From the NCBI GenBank assembly GCA_041589735.1, contig JBFHVA010000122.1:1-10475 (forward strand): 10,475 nucleotides of DNA. Reading direction: 5' to 3'. Below, piece by piece: positions 1 through 5,758 of this stretch. The DNA comes from CAMYJH01 sp041589735. Lineage in GTDB: Bacteria; Pseudomonadota; Gammaproteobacteria; HK1. The notes beneath the pieces are model-generated. The model did not search any database and was not told the DNA's origin. It saw only the letters and a program-made list of their open reading frames with translations. Position 1 is the stretch's first letter. Every line of letters starts with the position of its first letter. A program made the translations under genes and the position numbers.

Positions 1-1
1 C

Positions 2-40
2 GGTTCGAATCATCCGTCGGGCGTGAGATTCATGAGGTAG
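2..40 (+). CDS. Possible 3' end of an upstream gene (partial)
   Basis: Frame 2 is open from the window edge to a TAG at 38-40 and would encode GSNHPSGVRFMR as a C-terminus. MtrB/PioB barrels are usually encoded just downstream of a DmsE/MtrA/PioA-type decahaem cytochrome. Such cytochromes often finish with a last haem motif followed by a short tail of the form CHxPHGS, and this fragment could be that tail. No CxxCH motif is visible because the sequence starts too late, so the assignment rests on context. Frame 1 is also open, to a TGA at 55-57, and cannot be excluded as the real tail. Confidence 0.3.
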   Translation, partial: GSNHPSGVRFMR

Positions 41-87
41 CCCCGGCGCTTTCATGAAACACCGCGTCTGAGATTGAGGAATATAAG

Positions 88-2436
88 GTGGACACCATGA
101 ACGCACGAAAACTTTGCAATTTGGCTGCGGCAATCGCCCTCCCGATGGTGACGTCCGCCGCCCTCGCCCAGGGAGACGCTTTCACCCTGGAGGCGGCGCC
201 CGAGAAAGAGCCCGAGGTGATTTACCTGAATGAGATCGAGCTGGGGGTCGGCTATACCAACATCGACTCCTTCAAGTTCGGCGAGTACACCGGGCTCGAG
301 GACGATGGTGTGTTTCCCATTGCCAGTATCGTTCTGCTGCGCCGGCCGGCCTGGGACAGCGACGAGACGCCGCGATACTGGAGGCTCGAAGGCAGCAACC
401 TGGGCATCGAATCACGATCGGTATACGGGGAGTATGGCGTTCAGGGCAACTACGAGCTGTACCTTGAGTACGACCAGATCCCGCGAAACCAGTTTAACGA
501 CGGCCGCACGCCTTATATCGGTGCCGGCGGCACCGACCTGACGCTGCCCGCCGGCTGGGACCCGGGAGAATGTCGCGATCCAGCCTCCTTTACCCCTCCA
601 CTACCCCCTGTCACTGGTTGCCCAACAGGCGCTCCCGTCAGTACAAGCCCATCGCCTGGGGAAATGGGCCTGCTGATACCCAGCCTGCGCGGCATCGAGG
701 TGGAGACCGAGCGTCAGAATATCGGCGCTGGAGTGCTCAAGCATCTGAGCCCGCGCTGGAAAATGGGCGTCGATTTTCATCACGATACCAAGGAAGGCAT
801 CGACACCATCGGAGGCGCCTTCGCGGCCAGCGGCGGAAACCCGAAGGCGATTATTCTGCCCGAGCCTATCGATTACGAAACCAATCGAATCAGTTTTTTT
901 ACCGAGTACGTGGACAAGCTCTCCATGTTCCGTTTCGACTACGAGTTCTCTTCCTTCAGCAACAACAAAGCAACCCTCCGATTCCGCAATCCCTACAACT
1001 GGAGGAGCGGTTGGGACCCGGATGCGGGTTTCAACCAGGGCGGCGTTGGAGAGTTCGCACTGGAGCCGGATAATCTTGCTCACAGCTTCAGCCTGTCCGC
1101 AGCACGGACCCTCGGCATGACCTCGCGAATAGCTGCGAGCCTGACCCATACCCGCTACCTGCAGGACGAAAACTTCCTGAACTACACCGCGAATCCAGTG
1201 CTAGCCGCAAGTATATCGACGCCGTTACCCCGGAATTCCCTCGACGGGGAAATCGTGTCGACGATCTTCGATATCGCCTACACGTCTCGGCCCATGCAGA
1301 AGCTGGACGTGGCTGCCCGTTACCGCTTCGAGCACCGGGACAACGACACGCCCTTGGACACGTTCATCTACATTGCCGGCGACGCGGAAACTCAGCCCGG
1401 TGCTCCCGGCGGCGGGAACGCCAGAATCAATCTACCCTACGGCACCGGGACCACCCACAAGGTCAAGCTGGACGGCGGCTACCGGCTGGTTCCCAGCACC
1501 AAGCTCTCCCTCGGTTATCAGTTCGAGCAAAAGCAGCGCGATTTCTCCGAGGTGGACAAACTCCGCGAGCATACGGTGTCCGGCAAAGTCAGCTCGAGCC
1601 CGTTCGAATCGGCCAGCGGCTGGATTCGATACGCGCACTCCTTCCGCGACGGCTCCACCTACCGGGACGCCAAGCTATTCCTGGATAGCCACCCAAACTC
1701 GAGTTCTGGGTTCGAAAACGACCCCAGGCTTCGAAAATACTATATTGCAGATCGCGACCGCGATGAGGTCAGGGCCGTCGTAAATTACATGCCGCACCCG
1801 CGCTACTCGGTGACGCTCGACGGCGCTTTCAGCCTGGACGATTACGACGAGACAGAAATCGGGATGACGGAAGTTCGCATGACCAGCGTTACGCTGGACT
1901 TGGCGGTAAATCCTCGGGACGACGTTTCGGCGAATTTTTTCGTCACTTACGAAAACGCTAAATTCGATCAGGACGGTTGTCAGTGGAGAACAGCTGGTCC
2001 TCCTCTGCCAGACAACCAGGCCTGCGTTCTTACTCCGCCAGCTCCGCAGCAGTCGTGGAACACCACAATGGATGACCGAATTTTCACCTTTGGTGTCGGC
2101 GCCGAGTGGGAGATCAACAGCCGTTTGGGCGTCGGCGCGGACATAAGCTTCAGCCGCGCGCTGACCCAGGTGGAGACGACCGGCGGATCCAACATCACGA
2201 CTGAACCGTTACCGGATGTCGTTTCCCACTGGTACAGCCTCGGCGCCCACGCGAGTTACAAGCTGAAAAAGAACCTCGAGGCACGGCTGAGCTACGCCTA
2301 CGAGCACCTGGAGACCGACGATTTCAGCGTGGACGGCTTGGCCGTGGACACCCTGAACGACGTGATTACGCTGGGGGAGGCGAGCCCCAACTATCGCGGA
2401 CATATCATCGGGCTGGCGCTCAGCTACAAGTTCTAG
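88..2436 (+). CDS. MtrB/PioB family outer-membrane beta-barrel protein
   Basis: This is a complete 782-residue protein resembling the MtrB/PioB decahaem-associated outer-membrane porins. Those barrels hold a periplasmic multihaem cytochrome and pass electrons across the outer membrane, as in metal reduction or iron oxidation. A Sec signal peptide (MNARKLC, hydrophobic stretch, cleavage near ALA-QG, about residue 28) is followed by a short linker. The rest is alternating aromatic/polar strands rich in Tyr, Arg and Asp, such as YWRLEGSNLGIESRSVYGEYG, ending in ALSYKF. The terminal Phe is the usual signal recognised by the barrel-assembly machinery. The length fits the family. There are two spaced Cys pairs in likely loops (C162/C178 and C631/C646), but no CxxC near the N-terminus. 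GTG at 88 has GAGGA at 76-80 with 7-nt spacing. ATG at 97, with AAGG at 85-88, is an equally usable start and gives a cleaner signal peptide. The electron donor and acceptor cannot be read from the sequence. Confidence 0.85.
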   Translation: MDTMNARKLCNLAAAIALPMVTSAALAQGDAFTLEAAPEKEPEVIYLNEIELGVGYTNIDSFKFGEYTGLEDDGVFPIASIVLLRRPAWDSDETPRYWRLEGSNLGIESRSVYGEYGVQGNYELYLEYDQIPRNQFNDGRTPYIGAGGTDLTLPAGWDPGECRDPASFTPPLPPVTGCPTGAPVSTSPSPGEMGLLIPSLRGIEVETERQNIGAGVLKHLSPRWKMGVDFHHDTKEGIDTIGGAFAASGGNPKAIILPEPIDYETNRISFFTEYVDKLSMFRFDYEFSSFSNNKATLRFRNPYNWRSGWDPDAGFNQGGVGEFALEPDNLAHSFSLSAARTLGMTSRIAASLTHTRYLQDENFLNYTANPVLAASISTPLPRNSLDGEIVSTIFDIAYTSRPMQKLDVAARYRFEHRDNDTPLDTFIYIAGDAETQPGAPGGGNARINLPYGTGTTHKVKLDGGYRLVPSTKLSLGYQFEQKQRDFSEVDKLREHTVSGKVSSSPFESASGWIRYAHSFRDGSTYRDAKLFLDSHPNSSSGFENDPRLRKYYIADRDRDEVRAVVNYMPHPRYSVTLDGAFSLDDYDETEIGMTEVRMTSVTLDLAVNPRDDVSANFFVTYENAKFDQDGCQWRTAGPPLPDNQACVLTPPAPQQSWNTTMDDRIFTFGVGAEWEINSRLGVGADISFSRALTQVETTGGSNITTEPLPDVVSHWYSLGAHASYKLKKNLEARLSYAYEHLETDDFSVDGLAVDTLNDVITLGEASPNYRGHIIGLALSYKF

Positions 2437-2440
2437 GAAA

Positions 2441-2472
2441 GGCTGTAGGCTACAGGCCGTAGGCTGTGGATT
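2441..2472. repeat. Degenerate GTAGGCT direct/inverted repeat
   Basis: Just after the barrel gene there is CTGTAG-G-CTACAG (2443-2455), a near-perfect palindrome. TAGGCT recurs at 2446-2451 and 2460-2465, and GGCTGTAGG (2441-2449) is echoed by GGCTGTGGA (2462-2470). It abuts the first of the palindromic GGCGCA repeats and appears to belong to the same cluster of interspersed non-coding repeats. Confidence 0.5.
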
Positions 2473-2525
2473 GTAGGGCGCATCCGCCTTCGCTGCGCTA
2501 CGGCCTGAGCGAAGCGTGTTGCGCC
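2473..2525. repeat. Interspersed palindromic repeat, copy 1 (long form)
   Basis: GTAGGGCGCA (2473-2482) opens the element and TGCGCC (2520-2525) closes it. The outer arms are GGCGCA/TGCGCC. An inner perfect 7-bp pair, CTTCGCT (2488-2494) and AGCGAAG (2508-2514), sits symmetrically with 5-nt internal loops on both sides, so it can fold into a two-tier hairpin. The same GTAGGGCGCA start recurs at copy 3. Confidence 0.7.
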
Positions 2526-2580
2526 AAATTCTCGCAAAGCGGCAGTTAAATGCCTGCAGTCAAATGAGGAAATTTTCTAT

Positions 2581-2606
2581 TGGATCCCCGCTTTCGCGGG
2601 AATGAC
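2581..2606. repeat. CCCGC-TTTC-GCGGG hairpin repeat
   Basis: CCCGC (2587-2591), TTTC, GCGGG (2596-2600), followed by AATGAC. This resembles a short hairpin repeat common between genes in many proteobacteria (form GGATTCCCGC-TTTC-GCGGGAATGAC) and is reminiscent of the neisserial dRS3 type. One arm base beyond the core is mismatched (C opposite A). It may help terminate transcription from either side, but no T-tract follows. Confidence 0.6.
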
Positions 2607-2625
2607 GAGTGGAGAACAATGCAAC

Positions 2626-2656
2626 GCAGGGCGCAATCAGCGTAGCGCATTGCGCC
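2626..2656. repeat. Interspersed palindromic repeat, copy 2 (short form)
   Basis: GCAGGGCGCA opens at 2626. The perfect 8-bp arms GGCGCAAT (2630-2637) and ATTGCGCC (2649-2656) enclose an 11-nt loop, CAGCGTAGCGC. It is the same family as copies 1 and 3, differing from them by one base in the opening decamer. Confidence 0.7.
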
Positions 2657-2673
2657 GGGGTTCCGTCAGATTC

Positions 2674-2703
2674 GTAGGGCGCAATATCGAAGCGTATTGC
2701 GCC
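2674..2703. repeat. Interspersed palindromic repeat, copy 3 (short form)
   Basis: GTAGGGCGCA (2674-2683) is identical to the start of copy 1. Perfect 9-bp arms GGCGCAATA (2678-2686) and TATTGCGCC (2695-2703) enclose an 8-nt loop, TCGAAGCG. The element ends 7 nt from the stop codon of the minus-strand aldolase gene, so its hairpin would form in that transcript's 3' end. Confidence 0.75.
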
Positions 2704-2710
2704 GTCCTCC

Positions 2711-3436
2711 TCACTTCGCGTAATCCGGCTCCTCCCGATCCAGGATTCGCTTAAGCGCCGCAAAGTGGGTTTCCGGCTCCCAGCACTGCCGCCATTGCTC
2801 GGCGGTTTTCCTGGCCACTTCCTCCGGCATCTTTTTCAGCTTTTTGCCGGTCGAAAGCGCCAGCACCTGGTTGCGGCAGGCCATCTCCAGGTAATAGAGA
2901 TCGTCGAAGGCCGCGGCCACGCTGCGACCGACCACGGTGACGCCGTGGTTGGCCATGAACAGCACGCTCTTGTTGCCGAGCGCGGCGCAGATGCGTTCTC
3001 CCTCGTCCACCTCGAGCGCCAGTCCGCCGTAATCGTCGTCGTAGGCAATGTCGTCGTAAAAACGCGTGCCGTTCTGATGAATGGGCTCGATGCGCATGCC
3101 CTCGATGGACGACAGCGCGGTGGCGTAGGGCATGTGGGTGTGCAGCACGCATTGCGCGTGCGAAAGCCGCGCGTGGATGGGCCCGTGAATGCAGGCCGCG
3201 GTTTGATCCACTTCGCCTTCCCCTTCGACAATGTTGCCTTTCGTATCCACCACCAGCAGATCGCTGGCGCGGATCTCGCTGAAGTGAAGCCCCCAGGGAT
3301 TTAGCAGAAAGCGCCCGCCGTCGTCGCCTAACGCCAGGCTGAAATGGTTGGCGATGGACTCGTGCCAGCCGAAGCGCGCGGCCAAACGAAAAGCCGCCGC
3401 CAGGTCGATACGGGATTGAGAGTTGTTGCCGCTCAA
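2711..3436 (-). CDS. Class II aldolase/adducin family protein
   Basis: This is a 241-residue cytoplasmic protein covering the whole aldolase II/adducin head fold, about residues 9-200. The metal-binding histidines are visible: HTH at 99-101 in VLHTHMPYATA, and NHG at 163-165 in FMANHGVTVVG. Other family marks are SxAxHFS near residue 27, NPWGLHFSEI at 46-55, IHGPIH at 83-88 and RFYDDIAYDDDYGG at 125-138. The catalytic Glu of fuculose-phosphate aldolase (the SSE-type motif before the helix) is not apparent; this stretch reads EVDQTAACIH. The protein therefore fits the broad adducin-like subgroup whose reactions vary, and its substrate cannot be told. It starts with TTG: an in-frame stop lies two codons upstream and AGGG (on the minus strand, 3446-3449) sits 9 nt before it. 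It is divergent from the MFS gene and convergent with the barrel gene. Confidence 0.85.
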   Translation of the reverse strand: MSGNNSQSRIDLAAAFRLAARFGWHESIANHFSLALGDDGGRFLLNPWGLHFSEIRASDLLVVDTKGNIVEGEGEVDQTAACIHGPIHARLSHAQCVLHTHMPYATALSSIEGMRIEPIHQNGTRFYDDIAYDDDYGGLALEVDEGERICAALGNKSVLFMANHGVTVVGRSVAAAFDDLYYLEMACRNQVLALSTGKKLKKMPEEVARKTAEQWRQCWEPETHFAALKRILDREEPDYAK

Positions 3437-3580
3437 AGGTCAGAACCCTAGTTCCTTTCAAGCGCAAAGGACGATATCACAAATGGCTCTCATCGAGGTC
3501 GCCGCCCCCCCAGAATGGCGCTAAAGAATCATTACATCTTTCTCCTGGCAAAAGCGGCCGTCCTGGTCCACCTTAACTCA

Positions 3581-3609
3581 TAGACGGCTGGGTGCTTTCG
3601 CGGTATAAG
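3581..3609 (+). promoter_or_regulatory. Candidate sigma70 promoter for the MFS gene
   Basis: TAGACG (3581-3586), a 17-bp spacer, then TATAAG (3604-3609). The -35 matches TTGACA at 4 of 6 positions and the -10 matches TATAAT at 5 of 6. A start near 3616 would leave a leader of about 180 nt holding both palindromes, the first about 12 nt after the start. This is a pattern match only. Confidence 0.3.
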
Positions 3610-3627
3610 CCGCGCCAATCACTGGCT

Positions 3628-3648
3628 AGCTCTGAACGATTCAGAGCT
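3628..3648. promoter_or_regulatory. Perfect 9-bp inverted repeat (operator candidate)
   Basis: AGCTCTGAA-CGA-TTCAGAGCT has perfect 9-bp arms around a 3-bp centre. It sits just downstream of the candidate promoter, and its right half-site recurs as TTCAGAGCTT at 3764-3773, about 20 bp before the transporter start. The geometry suits a dimeric repressor. No regulator gene is in the window. Confidence 0.45.
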
Positions 3649-3674
3649 TCCACCGCACGGGACGTCCTGCACGC

Positions 3675-3700
3675 GAATCAAACACACAATTGTTTGATTC
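3675..3700. promoter_or_regulatory. Perfect 10-bp inverted repeat (operator or hairpin)
   Basis: GAATCAAACA (3675-3684), CACAAT, TGTTTGATTC (3691-3700). The arms are perfect and AT-rich within GC-rich surroundings. No T-run follows, so it does not look like an intrinsic terminator. An operator or a leader hairpin is more likely. Confidence 0.5.
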
Positions 3701-3793
3701 ATCGGAGACGGGCTCGGGCATGCACCCGGCCCGGCGTATTTTAAAGAGTCCGGGACGGACCTTTTCAGAGCTTGTTTCAGGGGGAGATCGTTC

Positions 3794-5068
3794 ATGCCGA
3801 TGATCGCGGCGGTTCGGAGCTGCTGGGCGCTTTTGCTCGGCATCGCTTTGATCATGCTCGGCAATGGACTGCAGGGCAGCCTGCTCGGCCTGCGCGCTTC
3901 CATGGAGGGATTCTCCACCGCCACCATCGGCATCGTCATGACCGGTTACTACGCCGGCTTTCTGGTCGGCTCGGTGCTGGTGCCGAAGTTGTTGAAGAAC
4001 GTGGGACACATCCGCGTCTTCGCTGCGCTGGCCTCGCTGGCATCGGTCTCGGCGCTCGTCCACCCCGTCTTCCTGCTGCCGTTCGCGTGGATCCTGCTTC
4101 GATTGGTTACCGGATTCTCTTATGCCGGTCTTTACGTGGTGGCCGAAAGCTGGCTCAACGACGTCGCCACCAACGAGACCCGCGGCCAGCTGCTGGCCAT
4201 ATATATGGTGATCATGCTGGCGGCAACGGGCGCGGGTCAGTTCCTGCTCAATCTTTCGAGCCCGGGCGGGATGGAGCTGTTCGTGCTCATCTCCGTGCTG
4301 GTCTCTCTCGCCGTGGTCCCCATCTCACTTACGGTGTCGCCGGCCCCGCGTTTCGACGCCCCCGAGCACATCGGCATTGGCGCGGTCTACCGGGCCTCGC
4401 CGCTGGGCGTGGTGGGCGCCATGGGCACGGGCATGAACTACGGCGCCATATTCAGCATGGGCGCGGTGTACGGCAACGACATCGGGATGCCGGTGTCCTG
4501 GATCGCGTACTTCATGGCCAGCATCTATTTCGGCGGCATGCTCCTGCAGTGGCCCATCGGAAAGATCTCCGACCGGCTGGACCGAAGACAGGTCATTCTC
4601 GCGGTTACCGTTGTTGCGACCCTGGCGGTGCTCGCGGCGGCCTTCATCGGGGAACACTCGCGTGTTGGACTGCTGGTGCTGATCGCAATCTTCGGTGGGA
4701 TGTCGCTGCCGCTTTATTCCCTGTTCATCGCCCACACCAACGATCACTTGCGCAACGAGCAAATGGTGGCGGCCAGCGCTACTCTGGTGCTGGTGGGGGG
4801 CTTAGGCGCGATCATGGGACCGACGCTCTGCGCCTCGGTGATGTCGCTGCTGGGACCCGTCGGATTTTTCTGGTACCTGGTGGCGGTGCACGCGGGCCTG
4901 GCGGGATTTGCCGTTTATCGCATGACCCGGCGGGCACCGACCCCGCGGGACGAGCAGCGCGAGTTTACGGTGGTCTCTCCCAGGGTCTCGCCGGTGGCGG
5001 CCGCCATCGCCACCCAGACGGTACGGGATCACCGCGACCAGGATCTGGCCCGCCTCATTCGGTACTGA
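3794..5068 (+). CDS. MFS transporter, YcaD-like
   Basis: This is a 424-residue inner-membrane protein of the major facilitator superfamily with about 12 hydrophobic segments in two sets of six. The loop between segments 8 and 9 carries the motif-A-like GKISDRLDRRQ (residues 256-266). The matching N-terminal loop is degenerate (VPKLLKNVGHIRVF, 63-76). VAESWLND (116-123) and the overall pattern recall the YcaD-type family, whose members are mostly without a proven substrate. The hydrophilic C-terminal tail (about 378-424) is Arg- and Asp-rich and should be cytoplasmic. The ATG start is backed by GGGGAG at 3781-3786 with 7-nt spacing; a second ATG two codons later is possible. It is divergent from the aldolase-family gene across palindrome-bearing DNA, so a shared regulator and a linked substrate (a sugar or hydroxy-acid) are plausible but unproven. 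Confidence 0.85.
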   Translation: MPMIAAVRSCWALLLGIALIMLGNGLQGSLLGLRASMEGFSTATIGIVMTGYYAGFLVGSVLVPKLLKNVGHIRVFAALASLASVSALVHPVFLLPFAWILLRLVTGFSYAGLYVVAESWLNDVATNETRGQLLAIYMVIMLAATGAGQFLLNLSSPGGMELFVLISVLVSLAVVPISLTVSPAPRFDAPEHIGIGAVYRASPLGVVGAMGTGMNYGAIFSMGAVYGNDIGMPVSWIAYFMASIYFGGMLLQWPIGKISDRLDRRQVILAVTVVATLAVLAAAFIGEHSRVGLLVLIAIFGGMSLPLYSLFIAHTNDHLRNEQMVAASATLVLVGGLGAIMGPTLCASVMSLLGPVGFFWYLVAVHAGLAGFAVYRMTRRAPTPRDEQREFTVVSPRVSPVAAAIATQTVRDHRDQDLARLIRY

Positions 5069-5140
5069 TCCGCCGCCGCTCACCGACCGCTTGCGCCGAA
5101 CGAACGGCTCCGATAGCGTGCCTCAAGGAGCCTTTCGCCA

Positions 5141-5512
5141 GTGAGCGACCCCATCTCAAGCGCGTCAAAACCAAGCCCAGCCGGCTTTGTCGGGCTCTGG
5201 GTACTTCTCTCGTTTGCCGCCTCGGCCGAGCCTGCGGACGGGTATCCAGAGCTTTCCCAAGTGTTTTACGACTTCGAGGTCGCCGGCTATTGCGGGCTGG
5301 TCACCAATTCCGTGGGACACGGATTTCGCCGCGAGGCGAACCGCCTTATCGAGCGCAACGGTCTGGACCGGGAAACGGTGAACCAGCTTCGGGGAGACGC
5401 CTGGCAGGCAGCGCACGCCGAGTGGCAGAACCGGGGTCTGGGGGGATTTCGAAACTGGTGCCGCACCGAGGGCCGCGCCGCCGCCGAAAGATTCTCGGAC
5501 AGACCGCCCTGA
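5141..5512 (+). CDS. Small exported hypothetical protein with two cysteines
   Basis: This is a 123-residue protein that I cannot assign to a named family. It starts at GTG with a strong AAGGAG (5125-5130) 10 nt upstream, which favours a real gene. A hydrophobic stretch FVGLWVLLSFAASA (16-29) followed by EPADG suggests a Sec signal peptide cleaved after ASA, placing the protein in the periplasm. The mature part is helical and charged, with two cysteines (C51 in AGYCGLV, C107 in RNWCRTEG) that could form a disulfide. EWQNRGLGGFRNWC (94-107) looks like a conserved core. It begins 72 nt after the MFS gene on the same strand and may be co-transcribed. Its codon third positions are GC-rich like the neighbours, and the overlapping minus-strand frame lacks comparable start signals. 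Confidence 0.65.
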   Translation: MSDPISSASKPSPAGFVGLWVLLSFAASAEPADGYPELSQVFYDFEVAGYCGLVTNSVGHGFRREANRLIERNGLDRETVNQLRGDAWQAAHAEWQNRGLGGFRNWCRTEGRAAAERFSDRPP

Positions 5513-5635
5513 TCTGCGCCTGGACCGGCCCGTCACACAGCGCTGAGCGCATATTCGGGGAAGCCCTTTCCGGTTTTCAGCGCCGCCGGACGGTTTGGCC
5601 TTAAGCCCGGAAAAAAATTGGCCTTACTCGACCGC

Positions 5636-5664
5636 TTGACGGGCTTGAGGGGGTGGGTTGAAAT
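5636..5664 (+). promoter_or_regulatory. Candidate promoter for the ABC transporter operon
   Basis: TTGACG (5636-5641), a 17-bp spacer, then TGAAAT (5659-5664). The -35 matches 5 of 6 consensus bases and the -10 matches 4 of 6. It lies about 95 bp before the binding-protein gene. Downstream are TACCC-TC-GGGTA (about 5675-5685) and the 12-bp palindrome at 5693-5704, which would fall in the leader. Pattern match only. Confidence 0.3.
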
Positions 5665-5692
5665 GGCCGACATTACCCTCGGGTATGCACGA

Positions 5693-5704
5693 TTCGGCGC
5701 CGAA
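5693..5704. promoter_or_regulatory. 12-bp perfect palindrome in the operon leader
   Basis: TTCGGCGCCGAA is self-complementary over 12 bp. It lies in the leader between the candidate promoter and the ribosome binding site of the binding-protein gene. It could be an operator, but a 12-bp palindrome can also arise by chance in GC-rich DNA. Confidence 0.25.
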
Positions 5705-5758
5705 AATAACGATTTGTAACCCGCCGGATTCCCCACACCTAGAGATCGGAGGAGACCC

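Larger units (their letters stand above)
3437..3793. other. Divergent intergenic region with operator-like palindromes
   Basis: About 360 bp separates the minus-strand aldolase gene from the plus-strand transporter gene. I found no convincing coding sequence here. The region contains a weak sigma70-like promoter reading rightwards, two perfect inverted repeats, a 10-bp direct repeat (TTCAGAGCTT at 3640-3649 and 3764-3773) and a GC-rich imperfect dyad around 3710-3733. The transporter's ribosome binding site is GGGGAG at 3781-3786. No good promoter for the leftward aldolase gene was recognised. Confidence 0.6.

Noticed and set aside
2473..2703. Possible CRISPR-like array in the repeat cluster
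   Set aside because: The repeats are palindromic, differ in length and loop, and lack regular spacing or uniform spacers. They fit REP-like interspersed elements instead.
5165..5536. A 123-codon minus-strand frame opposite the small exported protein
   Set aside because: It is Arg/Gly/Pro-rich with no export signal. The plus-strand frame has a strong ribosome binding site and signal peptide, so it is preferred.
5558..5590. Possible terminator after the small exported gene
   Set aside because: Only short 4-5-bp stems (for example TCCGG...CCGGA with a 12-nt loop) and no following T-run, so not convincing as an intrinsic terminator.
3772..5604. A 610-codon open frame on the plus strand overlapping the MFS gene and the small exported gene
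   Set aside because: It is a shifted frame over a clear 12-helix transporter. Its translation is Arg/Gly/Pro/His-rich with no domain or membrane pattern, a typical shadow in GC-rich DNA.
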